A stretch of DNA of 64,000 bases, from contig NW_020825298.1 of the NCBI RefSeq assembly GCF_003286085.1, positions 9,548,001 to 9,612,000 on the forward strand, in the 5' to 3' direction. This DNA is from Drosophila persimilis. Taxonomy: Eukaryota; Arthropoda; Insecta; Diptera; Drosophilidae. The notes beneath the pieces are model-generated. The model had not been told where the DNA came from, searched no databases, and saw nothing but the letters and a program-made list of their open reading frames with translations. This document shows positions 25,721 through 39,289 of the stretch, piece after piece (the stretch's first letter is position 1; each line of letters starts with the position of its first letter). The translations under genes and the position numbers were made by a program.

Positions 25721-27759
25721 TTGCTTTTAATTTTTTTATAATTAGGATTGTATTTTATATTTTTGATTATAAAATAATATCACCGATACAAATTATGTTT
25801 ATCCAAGTATTAATAAATTATAAATTATTTTGAGAGCCGATAGCGCTGCTCGTAGGTTAAGAATTGTCTTGTAAGCCTTCAAATTTATGAACAAATAATT
25901 ATTATGAATTATTTTCACTACCATCTCACGCCCCCTAAGCCCCGCAAAACCCCCCAAAACCCCCCAAAGCCATCTAAGTCCCCCTAATCAAACCCCCCTA
26001 ATGACCAGCTCGTTATGAGACTCAAACTAATTTTCATATTCAAATTAAACAAGTTGGAAAAAGCGTGTAATGAGCTCTTACTTTATTTACTTTAATCAAG
26101 ACAAATTGCCAGCCATATTCAAATGAAACACAAACCCAAAGAAAGTCAACCAAATGTGAATGTGAACCTTGTTAGACACAGTCAGTTGAATCCGTAGTCT
26201 CGGTCCCCCTCCCCATCCCCCTCCCCCTCTCCCTCTCCGTCTTGGTACCCTCTTCGAAGAGGGCGAAGCCAGCAGCATGACTGTCTAAAAAGTGTAGACC
26301 ATTTCCATCGCACATCAGACATCACAAATGCAATTAATCAAACCGAAAATTTGTGTATTTGAAAGCAAACATTTAAATAGTGAAATGGTAAATTCAATTG
26401 ACCATTTAATGGTGGATAATACCCGATAGCAAGGGGAGGGGAAGGCGAAATGATTTGCATATTTTGAGAGAACAAAAAAAGAGCCTGTTTCCTGGGGGAA
26501 TACCAAGAGAGGATTTCCTTTTTTTGCCTTTCAATGGGAAATGTGGAAGTCATTTATTGAATCGGAAAAGGCAAATGGCATTCAGTGAGGGATACTTTTA
26601 GGGAATGCCTCTTGGATGCACTGCCATGATCGAGGATTGAAAGAGGATTGAAAATTGGAAGAAAAACTTGAACTATTTAGCTTGAAAAAGACAATTTTTA
26701 AAGAATATTGGGTAAACCCTGGATAAACCCTGGGTAAATCAGTATTCTATAGACGATAGGTCCAAGGAGTTTTAGGATAAAATTTATAAAAAATATCTGC
26801 AAATATTTGTAGTTTTTTTTAGAACACTGGAAATTCCAAAGATAAGTCTAGAGAATTTTTCAGAATTAATTCCAATTACGAATCCCCTTTTAGAATTCCG
26901 AATTCCCATCCCCTCCCCTCTTCCCGTATAACCCACAATCCTACATTATTCATAATTCCCTTTGCAGTTCTATTGAAACAATTTTCAACACAATTTTTCA
27001 CAACTTTGCGTGACTCAACGTAACGGATATATCCGGAAACGATTAGACGTTGGAAAAAAGTTCCCATTCTGGCCAGTGGCCACCCCAATGACCGAGACAG
27101 CTGACGACTTTTCGTGGCGTTTTCATTGGAACAATATGAATAATTGGCCATAGCCAAGAGCCAAGAGCCAATGGCCAACACAACACCCGAATGTGATTGA
27201 CAGTTGTGTGGGGGGCTGTTGTCATTTCAAACGTCAACACGTCGATATAATGACCGCCCAGCAGGAACGCGACTTGGGCAAAGTAAATTAATTTCTTTCG
27301 AGTGGAAATATGTTTATGAATTATTACTCAATTGCCGTTCGGTTCTGTTCTACACCTGATCGATTACGTCTGTTCTGCAGGCGATAGGGGCGGGGGGCAG
27401 CGGGGCAGGGGGGAGGGGGGAGGGTGTGCCGATCAAAAAACAATAAATATTATGACATATTGCATGTTTGTACATAATTCCTGTGGTCACGACGAGGCAC
27501 ACAGGAGAACCACAACAGAAGGATTAACCCATATCTGAATAAAGGCGGGATGTTTGAGGAAATCTCTGGGAGGATTTTCCAGGTTATTTTGAAGGGAATA
27601 TTACAGTTTTTAAAGGGATGGATGGTGTAGTGAAGGAATTACAGGGAAAAATATAAAGGTTGAAGGTGCTAAGTGGAAAATCGGTATCTGGAATTTGGAT
27701 TGTCGCCAAAATTGAAGAAAATTAAAGATTACAGATTAAATATTTTAAATAAAAAATCT

Positions 27760-27960
27760 ACCATATTCTGGGTTCCTATTAAATAATAAATAAATAAAAT
27801 AAAATAAATTAAATAAAATAAATTAAATAAATGAAATAAATAAATTAAATAAATAAATAAATTAATTAATTAAATAAATTAATTAATTAAATAAATAAAT
27901 TTAAAAAAAAATAAAATAAAAAAATAAATTATTTTAAAACAAAAATCTACTACATTCGGT
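27760..27960. repeat. TAAA tetranucleotide low-complexity tract
   Basis: Repeated AAATAAAT and AATTAATT words over about 170 bases, on an A/T-only background. Confidence 0.85.
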
Positions 27961-28879
27961 TCCTATTCAATTTTCTATTGAATAAAAAAAAAACCGAAAA
28001 TCAGTCGAATTTGGCTAGATTTAGTATTCAAATAAATTACAAAAATTAATAATCTTCAGGAACAAAACCGGCATGCCTCTTTTTGGCCTCCTCTGGCCCT
28101 CAGTGGGTTAAGAAAATTCCACCTTGTTTCGTGTGCTGTTCCGGCCGCAAGGATTAACCAAATGCCAATTGGTAATTCGAAAACCTGTTCGGGGCGCCAC
28201 TTTATCCAATTGAAATGCCAAACCACTGCCACGCCCCCTCGGCCGATGGCTGGCCCTCCCCCAGGGGCCTGTCGTCTCCGCCGTTCGATACGAAATTAAT
28301 TCTTTGCATATTCGTATGTATTGTATAAATTAAATTTGCTTACACTGTCCACGCCCCTTGCATGTTGTTTAGCATACACCACGCCCCCCCCCCCGCCCCC
28401 GCCCCAGTGCCGCATGCCCCACAGTCTCCAGAGACAGTCCCGCGGTGCTGCATCCTTTTTGGTCGCTTAATTATAGCTTATCACATTTCCATAGTTGCGG
28501 ATCGAGCTCGTTTTTCATCTTTGTCATTCCTCGTCGTTTCCTCCATTCCATTCTGTGTAATTGTGGGTCTCTGATATTTTCACAGTCGCATAAATCAATT
28601 TGGGGAGGCAACAACAGTCGCCGGCAACAGTCTTCGCCTTCGACTTCGACTTCGCCCTGGAACTGCTGCTTCATCGGACTTTCTGCTTCTTGACCTTGAC
28701 ATTCGAGAGGTTACCGTTAGACGCTTTATATGCCAAAAACTAATTGCAAAAACAAAAAAGAATCGCCCGAAAATTCCACCACCGAAGAAAAAAAACAGAA
28801 AGAAATGCCCGGCCGAAGGGACAAAAAAATGTCGCAGACATAAGGGAATGCAGCGGGTTTTTGTTTTTTTTTGCTTTCC

Positions 28880-29180
28880 TTCTTTCTCCTCTTCATTGTT
28901 TGGCTATTTAAATTTTGATGGCATTGTGAACACCAACAACGACCACCGCCGCACCGCCGCGACGGCTGACGAGAGTCGGACGGTGTTCAAAGCGATGCCG
29001 AAGCGATCCGAAGTGGAGAGAGGAAGAGCGCGGAATACAGTAGCGCGATAGAGCAGAGACCGGGCCGATCCGAGACGAGCCGATCCAAGCCGAGCCTCTC
29101 TCTCTCTCTCTGCATTAGCATCGATGTCCAGCTTTTGGCATTCCGTCATCGCTGCTGGGAGTCGCATTTAGTGCTTGCGG
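28880..29180. promoter_or_regulatory. GC-rich island with GAGA sites
   Basis: In an otherwise A/T-leaning region this stretch is GC-rich and contains CGG/CCG words, repeats of CCGATCC and CCGAGC, and a CT tract at 29099-29111. Its composition resembles fly promoters and 5' leaders, such as the nub promoter in this window. I found no convincing pairing of start-site motif and splice donor on either strand, so it could equally be an enhancer or Polycomb-type element. Confidence 0.25.
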
Positions 29181-30702
29181 TAGTTGACAGGGTTGTCGAG
29201 TTGCCGAATTGAAGGCTTAAATCAAGAGGAATTTAATTATTTTTGTGGGATTAAAAACCATTAAGGGGCTAACATAGGAATACACGCAAGCCGCTCTCCA
29301 AAAATTGTATTCAATAAATTATTTAAGACCATTTCCCTGCTGCCAATCGAGTTTTTGGGTGAAGAATTATATTTTTCTTATTTAAAATATTTTTTTTTAA
29401 ATATTTTCTAAAAAAAAGACATCCCTAGGCAAGATTTTCGCCTGCCTAAGCAGCCAAAAGGCAACAATCGGCCACAATCAACAACCAATTCAATCTATAA
29501 ACCGAAAACCCGCAAACCGAAAACTCGAAAACCGAAAATATTTATGCATTTTGATGCGGCAAAATGAATGATTTGACTTTGACGAAAAGATGTCAATGCC
29601 TTGAAAAGAAGTCGCAAAAAAGGCCCAGAACAGACGAAGAGCAGGCGGACAAAGACAGAGGCTGAAGCTGAAGCTGGAACGGTGGCAGTGGCAGTGGCAG
29701 AGATCCAGAAGGAATGCATTGGGGACAAGGACTGGCTGTTGGGTTGCTGTGGCAGCTTTTGGTGGATATTAGCGCAAAACGCTTGGATCCTGCCGACAAT
29801 TTAAATGCGCAGCGTCAGAGCCTGGACCCAGCTCCCGGTGCCCCACTCGAGTGGCAACAATAATCAGAACATGGCCTCTGCTGCTCTGAAGCTGGGGCTC
29901 TTTTCCTTTGTGGCAAATGTCGTCGCCGCTTGATGAAAGCGTCAGAAATTGATGGATGTGAATGCTGGCTGAATGCTCAGATGGCAATGGGGGGACAGAG
30001 CCAGGGACAGGGATGGGGACTGGGATGGGGACTGGGACTGGGACTTTGGCTTTGTGCCGCAACGCAAATCTTTTGGGCTACTGTTGGGAGAGTCTTCTTC
30101 GGCTTTTGTGCCTTTGAAGTCGATTGTTGCGGTAGCAATTTGTGCTTTAATTTGAGTTTAAAAACTATGCACAAACCTGGCCAAAGATCCATTGTCCCAG
30201 GGCCAGAATGGGAATGCCTCTATGTCTAAATCTATGATATTTTCCTATAGAGGCGAAGATCAGAGAGAGAACCAGAGAGACATTTAAATTTGTTGTAATA
30301 AATAAGGAGAAGCAGCAGGGATCTCGTAAGAGGGAAGGAGACACGGCCAACAGTAGTCCAGGAAGCAGGAAAGAGAGAGCAACAGCGGCAGCAGAAATGA
30401 TTGCATTGCAGCTTCCGAGGAAGACAATCCTGAATATACGATACATACATATAGCCATGCGTGTAATGGCTTCCTTAAGGCCAAAACCCACAATAAGCTG
30501 AGTGGAGACGGGCATAAAGAGGCTCCCAACAAGAGCAGGAGTGGAGGAGGAGAAGCAGGGGGAAAGAAGGCCTCCTCGCATGATCAAAAATCAGTCGGCC
30601 GACAGCCTCAAGAAAGGCAAAAGCCGCCCGGCTTGATGACGATGATGATGAGGTTGTCAACGTTTTGGAGCACAACTGAGGAGCAGTCAACAGCAGAAAC
30701 GT

Positions 30703-30708
30703 TTTATT
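30703..30708 (-). terminator. Poly(A) signal of the small secreted-protein gene
   Basis: AATAAA on the minus strand, about 120 bases after the stop codon at 30828, in the context CCCAATAAAACG. This gives a short 3' UTR as expected for a compact fly gene. Confidence 0.6.
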
Positions 30709-30827
30709 GGGCAGCCCCTCACTTCTGAGGATATGGCTTCAGATTAGAGCCCTGCCTTGGATTGGGTTTTTCTTCCACAAATATACACTTCTATTCCGTT
30801 TTCCACAACCCATAAAGGGGTTAACTT

Positions 30828-31508
30828 TCAAAACAATTTGGCGGTCAAATGAAGGACTACAGTGAAGCCCCAAGTGGGCTGATTGTCGCCGCTGGCACTG
30901 AACAGAATCTTGTAGTAGCCCAACGGCAGAATCTCCGGCAGTCCCTGGCCACTGAAGACGCATTTGTCGAGCCTGTAGGTTTTCCGCGGCCACGGGGGCT
31001 GGAAGTTGGCCTCGAAGTGCGGCAGGTTGGAGCAGTAGCCCACGTTCGGGATGAACACGTCCTTGTAGTACGTATCGATGAACCTGCCGAAGGGGGTCCT
31101 GGGAATGGACAGCGGCACCAGCTTGTAGGCGCTCTCGGCCCCAGAGAAGCTGCGGTAGGCATGGCCCTCCACCTGTGGACGAGTGAAGGGGATTTGAGGG
31201 GGGCTACGGGGATTGTCTGGTGCCTACCCACCATCGTGGTCTCGTCTATGTCGTAGTTCCAGTCCAGGCTGGCCGAAATGGCAAACTCTCCGCGCTTCAG
31301 ACGATCGATTTTGCCGCCGATCTTCAGCTGGCCCTCATCCGAGCTGTGGGTGGACACAAAAACAGGCTCGTAGTCCCATTTCCGCTGGGATTCGAGGGTT
31401 AAAGGTTAGGCGGGGGCTTTGTTCTTGCGGGGGTGTCGCACCTACCTCTCCTGCAACGCCGTGGAACAGCCCGAGGAGCAGCCATGGGCCTGTGATTGTG
31501 CAAAGCAT
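30828..31508 (-). CDS. Small secreted DUF1091-like protein, three exons
   Basis: Three exons join cleanly: 31446-31508, 31232-31384 and 30828-31172, with GT-AG introns of 61 and 59 bases. The joins are at GAG|CGG and ATG|GTG, both phase 0. The product is 186 aa. Residues 1-20 (MLCTITGPWLLLGLFHGVAG) look like a cleavable signal peptide. The mature part begins ERKWDYEPVFVSTHSSDEGQ and later has DWNYDIDETT, YCSNLPHFEA and LPLGYYKILFSA. Its two cysteines at the YCSN and DKCVF positions could form one disulphide. The layout, with a GYYKI-type strand near the end and no membrane segment, matches the insect-restricted DUF1091 family, which is loosely compared with MD-2/lipid-binding folds. The molecular role of that family is mostly unknown. 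The gene sits alone in non-coding DNA downstream of nub on the same strand. I am confident of the gene model and less sure of the family. Confidence 0.85.
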
Positions 31509-31529
31509 CTCGTCTGGGATTAGGCATCT

Positions 31530-31562
31530 CCTACAATGTGGGTTTTCGGTGGGGTATTTATA
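31530..31562 (-). promoter_or_regulatory. TATA-box promoter of the small secreted-protein gene
   Basis: CTATAAATA on the minus strand at 31554-31562 lies 46-54 bases before the ATG at 31508. The start site would be expected near 31530-31534, giving a 5' UTR of only about 25 bases. The TATA box and short leader suggest tissue- or stage-restricted expression, which is an inference. Confidence 0.65.
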
Positions 31563-33827
31563 GCCTTTTTGCCGGTCTTTTATCACACGGCATTATCGTG
31601 TTTTATAGCCAATTATAGAATTAACTCGACACGTGGCGGATGTATTAAAATTAATCGTTTTTTAGGCTGGATTAGTGAAAAAAAAAATCCCCAACTGTGA
31701 CAGTTTTCATTCCTCCTGAAGCTGAGGGCCGTAGAGGCTCGTGGATCAGTCGGAATATTCGGTATTGTATAGAGGATTGAGGGGCCATCGATTGTGGCCG
31801 AGAGGTACAGTCCCATAACCAACTTCAAAGCTAGTTTGTGCCTTGAAATTCGCTTGAAACAACTTAATCCTGCCATATTCGGCCAATTCCATCTCTCATA
31901 TTTATTTCTGAGAAACTCCCTTCATGCCATCTAGAGGACTGGACTATAAGGGGGGGGGGGTGGGGCATGGGGCGAGACCTGAGCTGCCTCGCAAATTGTT
32001 TTTGTCACTAAAAGAAGGCAACTTCTTCATGGACTATCATTAAAATGATGAAATGCTTTGGCTTACACTTAGGCATAGCCAAGTAGGAGCACAGCAGCAA
32101 AGAAGGGGGGAAGGGGGAGCAGGGGGGGAGGGAGGGGAGACCCACAAACAACGTAATCCAATAATTTTTAATTAAAACTCAACACTCGAGGCAAACAATT
32201 TTTTCCAGATAAACTGTCATTATGCGCCGTCAATTAATTTTTGCTCCCCACTAGCCCCACCAGCCCCTCCCCCCTCCTCTACCCGCCTGCTCTGTTAATG
32301 ATCATCATCAAACAAGCGGAACAGCAACAAGAACCACAATGAGAGAACAAGTTGACGACGACACTAAATGAATATTGATAAATGGGGCGGTGCTCCACAA
32401 AAGTGGGCGTCAGTGTGTGAAGAAGTCGAAAAAAGGTAGCGGGGAGGGGGGGTGGCGAGGGGGGGGGAAGGAGGGTGTAGAAGTTGGCAAGTGGGAAACC
32501 AATCCAATTGCAAGTTAGACAACTTCTTTTTGCCTTTGGCTTAAAGGTTCTGCGACCCTCTTGACAATTAATAATTTTATAGGAATTTTATGGGAATGAA
32601 AAAATTTCCAAGGGCCACAGAAAAGTTGCAAAACGATTAACAGAATGGCAATTTTTGGAAGGAATTCTATCGAAAAATACTAGAAAATATATGAAAATCT
32701 AAGGGTAAAAGGAAGTGAGGAAAACTGATGATCGATTGAGTGCATTATAGATCTCCACATTTAATATTTTACCATTTAGACCCCTTTTTGAATGGTGTCC
32801 ATAACCAAATCGATCTTCACCCACCACATGGTGGATCCGCAGCCCAAAGACCGCCTATTAAAACCTTTCAACACGCGCCGAATGTCATAATAAATTTCCC
32901 TGAACCCAAGGAACCCAAGGAAGGGGATGCCCCCGCAAAACACCCTCGCATTCGGTCCTCATGACAATGCACTTTCGATGAATGTTACACAATAAGGGCA
33001 ATCGCGATAAGGATCGGCCCAGAGTCAAGGTTAATGCCAGGCCACTCGAGAGCCTAAACGGAGCGTTTAACCATGATCGTCCCTCGTGTAGGACTTGGGC
33101 TTGGCCCTGGCCCTGGCCCTGGGGTGTGGGAGTGGGTAACAAAAGGTTTTTCTGGCTAGGGTTATTGATAGTAATGGTATAGGGGCTGTGCTGTGCCGCC
33201 GGGAAGCGTGCCAAAAGTGCGTTGGTCAAACAGAAAGACACAAAATGGGGGATGATAGGGAAAGAAAGCGGGGGATGGGGGATGACCACAGAGTGCGGAT
33301 GATCGGGATGCTGCTGCTGCGACGCCTACACAAAAGTTGGCCGGGAATTTTTCCCTAGAATGGGAGACAAAACGCATCATAAATCACATGCCACAGAGGC
33401 AGAGACAGAGACAGAGCCAGAGACAGAGGCAGAGACATGGAAGTGTACGGGCGAGGTCCAGTTTTTGCACCTGGGCTTCGTTTTGTGGGCGACCCACCAG
33501 GTCAGGTCACAGTTCATCTGCCGATCGTCAGTTCAACTAAATTACTCAACAGTCGATGGGCGATGGGTCGATGGCTGCTGTTCTTCGATTTTCTCGCTCC
33601 ATTTGACAATGGGGTTTTTGTGCCGCAGAGAATGAAACGATTTCGAAAAATTGTAAATAGACTTGATGACTTTATTTAATTTTTATTGCATTCAACCAAC
33701 GGTCCAGTCCGGTCTTTTGTTTAATTTCGAGTATTGTCTGATGGCCGCTGAAACGCCTGCAATTTTCAAGGGCCAAAAGGGAGAGCCAGGGACTACTTCA
33801 GAAGGATTTGTTGGGTTTTTTGGTGGA

Positions 33828-33935
33828 GGAGAACCCCAGGAGGAGAACGAGGAGGGGAACCAGGAGGGGAGCCAGGAGGAGAACCTGGAAGGGGAACGAG
33901 GAGGAGAACCCCAGGAGGAGAACCACGAGGAGATG
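33828..33935. repeat. GGAGGAGAAC-type minisatellite
   Basis: Degenerate copies of a roughly 15-base unit reading AGGAGGAGAACCCCAGG and variants. It keeps an open frame rich in Gly and Glu, which is a property of the repeat and not evidence of a gene. Confidence 0.75.
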
Positions 33936-34879
33936 ATGAATTCCACAGAAGACTAAAGGAACTGGGGATCGTTTCCCCACATAAAGATGGCTTGAGGGGG
34001 CTCTCCTTCTCCTCCCGTGGAACCTCTCGTCGGTCGCTCTTGACAATTAAAAACGCAAATGCCACTTTTTGTTTTTTTTTTGCCATTGTCTTAATTTAAA
34101 TAAATTAAATTTTATGACACTTGCAGTGGCAAGTGCAGTTTTCCAGCTTTAATTGGCTTCATGTACACCGACATGGGATGTGAATAATTCTCCTTCTCCC
34201 CTCCATCTCCCCCCTCCATAAGGGGGTGTTCAGGGGGCAATTGACAGGGGAACAGAAATGGGAGGGGAAATGGGAATGGGAAATGGGAATTTGCATGGAG
34301 TGCAACAAGAAAATACAATTAACAGCAGATTTAATGTGCCTTTAATGAGGGATTAAAATTCTAACCATTCGACTTGCGTGCAGATATTCTGCCCCGATTT
34401 GATGTCTCTCTGTGTCTATATCTAATAAACGCGCGGCCAGAAACGATTCTGGCCACAGCAAATGATATTTACTAATTAGTTATATGTATTATAATTTTGC
34501 AGCTACCATAACCAGCTGACCATGGCCGTATCGCCTCTCTCTGGCTCTCTCTATCTCTCGTGTGTCTCTGTTGATTATCGCAATCATAAAATGTATATTT
34601 GTTCGCTTTGATGATGTTTTCTATTAACGCGATCCGCAGGGCAGGGCAGAGCAGGGCGGGGCAGGGCTGCGCAGGCTGTGGCACTGCGGATCGCCTTCTA
34701 CATTGTTATTAAACAAGATTTTGATAGTTCTTGGCATAATGCACCGCCACGAATGCAACGCCAAGAGACAGTGGGACCAGGGGTGTTGGAAATGGGGAAA
34801 ATTCTCATTAGGTAATTTTTAAACATTTATTTATCTCAAATGGAGGTCCATGGCCATTGCAATAACAAAAAGGGAACAA

Positions 34880-35470
34880 TGATTTTTGTTTTTAATTTGT
34901 ATTTATTGAATATTATTTTATTTAATTTATTATTACATTTCTTTATTAATTATTAATTTTTATTGATTTAATTTTTGTTATCAGTAAAATTGTTATTCAT
35001 CTAATTTATTTTATTAATTACATATTTATTCTTTTTTTTAATTGTTAATTTTTTTTATTCATTTTTTTAATTGTTGATTTTTTTTATTCATTTTTTATTA
35101 ATTTAATTTTTTTTTATTAATTTTTTTTTTACTAATTTTTTTTTTATTAATTTAAATGTATATTATATTTTATAATATGAAATATTATTTTCTATCATGT
35201 TCAGCGTAAGAATGGTAGTAAATTTAAATGAAATAAACAAAAAATAAATTTCCTAAAAAAATTCCAAAATAATAATCCAATAATCCAAAGTAATATTGCT
35301 ACAAGATCTTTAAAAAATTACAAATAAAATTTACAAAATATTTAAAAATATTACAAAATACAAAAAATATTAAAAAAAAAACAAACCAATTTAAAAAAAA
35401 ATTACAAAGAAAATATATATATATAAATTATAACATTAAAAAAAGTATAGGAAAATAATTTATTTACAAA
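34880..35470. repeat. T-rich then A-rich low-complexity block
   Basis: About 34885-35170 is made of TTTATTAATTTTTT-type words; about 35220-35470 is A-rich on the same strand. The two halves are roughly complementary in composition and could fold, but they do not match as a defined inverted repeat. Confidence 0.7.
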
Positions 35471-35517
35471 AATAGTTATTATTTCTAGAATAATTACAAG
35501 CAACATCGACCTGGATC

Positions 35518-35692
35518 TACATATATATCCATCCATATATATATGTATCTATCTATCCATCTGCCCATATGTCTATCTATCTATAGGTATATGTATATAT
35601 TTATCTATACGTATATGCATCTATCTATTTATCTATCTATCTATCTATCTGCCCATATATCTATCTATCTATCCTTATATCTATCCATCCAC
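35518..35692. repeat. TCTA tetranucleotide microsatellite
   Basis: An interrupted array of TCTA/TCCA/TATA words, with the purest run at about 35625-35650. Confidence 0.9.
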
Positions 35693-37881
35693 CTGCTTTT
35701 GCTTACCCTTTCGCCCCACTGTCCACTGAATTGTAAAAGAATGCTACAATGAGGCAAAAAAAAATCATGATGCATTATATTTGTGCAACGCCTGTAATGA
35801 AGTAGGTGTTATTGCTACACGGCCCCCCCTCTACCCACCCCCTCCCCCCCTCCAGCACAGCGGCATTAACATACCCAGCCAAGAGAGTCGGCTGCGAGGG
35901 GTGGGGGAGGGGGACTTGCACTTGGCTCAACTCTTTCCTGGTTCCCGGCTCCCTAGGCAATCCCAAGATGGCCATCAGAGACATTCTATGGCCACGGGCT
36001 TTAATGAGTCTAAAGCCGTAAATTAAATTCACAAATAATATGAGCTTAGAGGCGGTTTGGGATGGGTCTGCGATAGGTAGGGTTGGGTTACCACTGCATC
36101 CCACTCGGCCGCCTCCACCTCCGCCTCCGCCTGATGGCAATTGCATGATCGCATGCAAAGTGGCGGGAAACTGACGGCCGTGCCCCCGGATAGAGATGCG
36201 GCGGCGCCACTTTTGCGCTTCGCAAGTCACAGACACTTCGTTATAAAACAATTTAATTTCAAGAAGGAATACAACGAGCAACGGGCAACGAGCACCGAAT
36301 TGCGCAAAAAGGCGAGCAAAATATTTACAAAACTAATTTTTAATTAATGACCGCAGGAGGGCGGAAAGGCAGGGACAGGAACAGGGGCAGGGGCAGGGGC
36401 ACGGACAGGGGCACGGGAAGTGGTTTGCATGTTCGACCTTTTCATATAATTTACAAATTGGCTCCTCGGTCCCTCGGCTCCTCGGTCCCTCGGTTCCTGG
36501 CCTTTCCTTCGAGCTGGCAGGCATTGCCCGAATGCTAATTAGACTTCTTTGTTTCGCTCTTGAATTCATTGTATTCCGCTGCCCGTCGAAGGCAAATTAA
36601 ACTTGCATAATTTGTACACATTTAGCCAGCCTCATGGGCGGAACACCTGACCAGGCCCAGACGCAGACCCAAACACAGGCATCGAGGCTTTCGGCATTCG
36701 ATTTGCCATGCATTCTGTGGTCTGCATTCATTAAACATTAAACACGCAAATGCAATTCGGATTGGAACCACAATCGAAGTTGCATTTGAGGTCAAATATT
36801 GGTGGGAGGTGGGAGGTGGGGGTGGCGTTCGGTTATGACTCAGGCTTTGGGCTCACTGAAGCTGAACGGAACAGATATTGGGGTTTGTAAGAGAGCAAAT
36901 AGACCACTATATTGAGGCCTCTGTGGGCCAGTGGAAAGTGTGTTAAGGGGCACTTTTCATGCCCTGAGTAGATAATACCCTGGATATAACACTAGTTCTT
37001 ACGTGGGGACACTATTCTAGCCGACTCTTAGATGGTTTTCTGTGCCATCTTATGGTTTATGGTACCTTTTCAACATATTGCTGCACTCCTCTAAGCGTTT
37101 TGTGTTTCTCTTTCACTATACCAGATGCATCTGCTCGTATCTGCTTCCTCTGGCTCCTCATAGCTCTACAATAAAGTAGATAGTAATCTTCCTTCCATAT
37201 GATTTCGTTTTCGTCTAGTCACAATTGTGGGTGTCACAAATCTGTGATCTGCGGTTTCAAATGTGCAAAGACTGGCCACAAACTTGATTCAGTGCGAGAG
37301 CCACAGGAGTCTTGACGGTTGCTGTAGTCCGATTCCGATTGCGTGGCCTTTGCCAACTACAGGACCTTTGGCTACCACGACAGAGGGCCTGAGACAGGAG
37401 CAACAAGAGCCTTAAGAGCCTTGATCTTTGATTCCAAGGGGGACTCTTCGGGGGCCAGAGCGGCAGTGGAAGGCAGGGCCTATACGATCCAATCGGAGCC
37501 CCTATCGAGTGATTCGTTCGATGCGTTGACTGGTTCTAGGCCCCCCCCCTCCCCCTCCGCTTCCCACCTTCTTTGAAGGAAAAACACTCGTCTATGCAGC
37601 AATGAAATAAAATGTGGCAGTGGCAGGTTCCGCCATGCATATTCATGGACCGGTGGCCCCCCCAACCCCTCGCCCCACCCCCTTTGGGGGCCAACTGTGT
37701 GCTGAACTGATAAATTAAGCAATTCCAACTAAAATGCAATGCATTGCAGATTTTTTTCACTATATTCACTAGAAAGTTGCAGCAAAGAGCAGAAATTTAT
37801 GCCTCATTCAGGTTAGTTTTTGATGTCTTTGATGCCACTGCATGACAAGGAGACAAGCGGCAGGCTGTGGCAAGTGTTTAA

Positions 37882-37927
37882 ATGGGGGGGAAGGGTATGG
37901 GGAAGGGTATGGGGAAGGGTATGGGGC
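37882..37927. repeat. GGGGAAGGGTAT minisatellite
   Basis: Three to four copies of the 12-base unit GGGGAAGGGTAT in direct tandem. Confidence 0.9.
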
Positions 37928-39289
37928 GATGGGCGACCCATCACCTTAAAGCTATAATTCCCTGCCGTATAATTAAATGCGCTTTAATTTGTATAATTCA
38001 GACCCGATTTAAGCATGTAGAAAGAACTTTGGCTTTGGCTTTGGCTGCGGAATATGAATATTCACAATTTTCGTGGAGCTTAGAAAGTTTCATGGGAAAC
38101 GGCAATCGGGGGTCTCCGCACTTGGGGGCCCATAGGATTTATCGCCAACCATCTACAATGTTGGATGCTCGCTCTAATGGGGTTTACGAGCCGCAATTTT
38201 CACACATATGCAAATTTTTGGCAGCCCCCCTGAAGGGCACCAGAATTCCTGTGAAATGGTCGTCGCTTGTCCCGTAATTACTGGCAATTTTCCATGAATT
38301 TATTAGCGGGAAGAATCAACCCCCAACCCCCCCCCCCCACAGCCCAAAGCCCCGAGAAAACCATTCCATTCGATGCCATCTCTGAGTACAAACAAACAGA
38401 CCATAAATAGTATAAATTTCCACATGACACGCGATGATTATGCGCTTTTCATGCAAACAAGTGAGCCCTGGCGGGGGGGATGGAGGGGGGCGGGGGCTGG
38501 GGCATGGTGTGGCATCATTTGCGTATGTGTCGTGTCCGTGGCTGTGGCTGTGGGCCCTGCTAATGAGTAAAGTGGGGATTGGCGAAAAGGGCTTTCCCTG
38601 GGACTCCAAAGCCTTCCTTTTGCCTTAGCGAATCTCCACTGTACTTTCGACTTGCCACCAACCGTTTTTAATTGCTCAAAGCCTCCGAGCGACAATGACG
38701 ACTCGTCGTTGCCGCCGCCCTATCCAAATCGCAGTGAATTCATTTTGTTCTGTCGGCTCTCCATTGATAGCTCTGAGAGCTCTGACCCAGGTTGCCCCTC
38801 GTCGTGTCAGGCTCATCTGCATGCTGATATACTCGTATCTTGGTCATGAGATCGAATCGGACCAGTACCAGTACCAGTACCAGTCGGTACTGCGGGTGTC
38901 TGTTTCTTATTAGCTCTGCACGCGCCTTCCCTCACTTGACCAGAACCAGAGACAGAGACAGAGCTCAGAGCTCAGAGAACTCGGACGGAGACGAGAGAGC
39001 GGGGGGAAATTCCATGAATTAATTTCAGTTTTGCATGTTGTTATTTATTAAAATTTTCAGGCCTTGCGTTTTTACCCGACTGCGGGCCTCGAAACACTTG
39101 CGATTCCATCCGATGATTCCCTTTCATATCAGCCGCTGAACTAATTTCAAAAGCATTTTTCTTTTACTCTACAGATTGGTATCTGCAACTGTAGCTGTAG
39201 CTGGTATCTGTATTTCTTCTTAGTTGACTTTGCAGATACATATTTTTGTAAATATAAAAACACTCCCCTCCCAGAACTTTTCTGGGAAA

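Larger units (their letters stand above)
21260..30690. other. Non-coding interval between the MITE and the small secreted-protein gene
   Basis: No exon is supported. The interval holds simple-sequence tracts listed separately and a GC-rich, GAGA-bearing island at about 28.88-29.18 kb. The frames near 24.4-25.1 kb and 29.6-30.6 kb show no domain, signal peptide or splice structure that I would trust. Confidence 0.55.
31563..39280. other. Intergenic DNA between nub and the small secreted-protein gene
   Basis: No exon is supported on either strand. Poly-purine runs (G-rich near 31.95, 32.1 and 32.44 kb), a GGA-rich minisatellite, T-rich and A-rich blocks and a TCTA array are listed separately. 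A perfect POU octamer ATGCAAAT lies at 38208-38215. This is a plausible location for nub 3' enhancers, but nothing in the sequence marks their limits. Confidence 0.55.
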
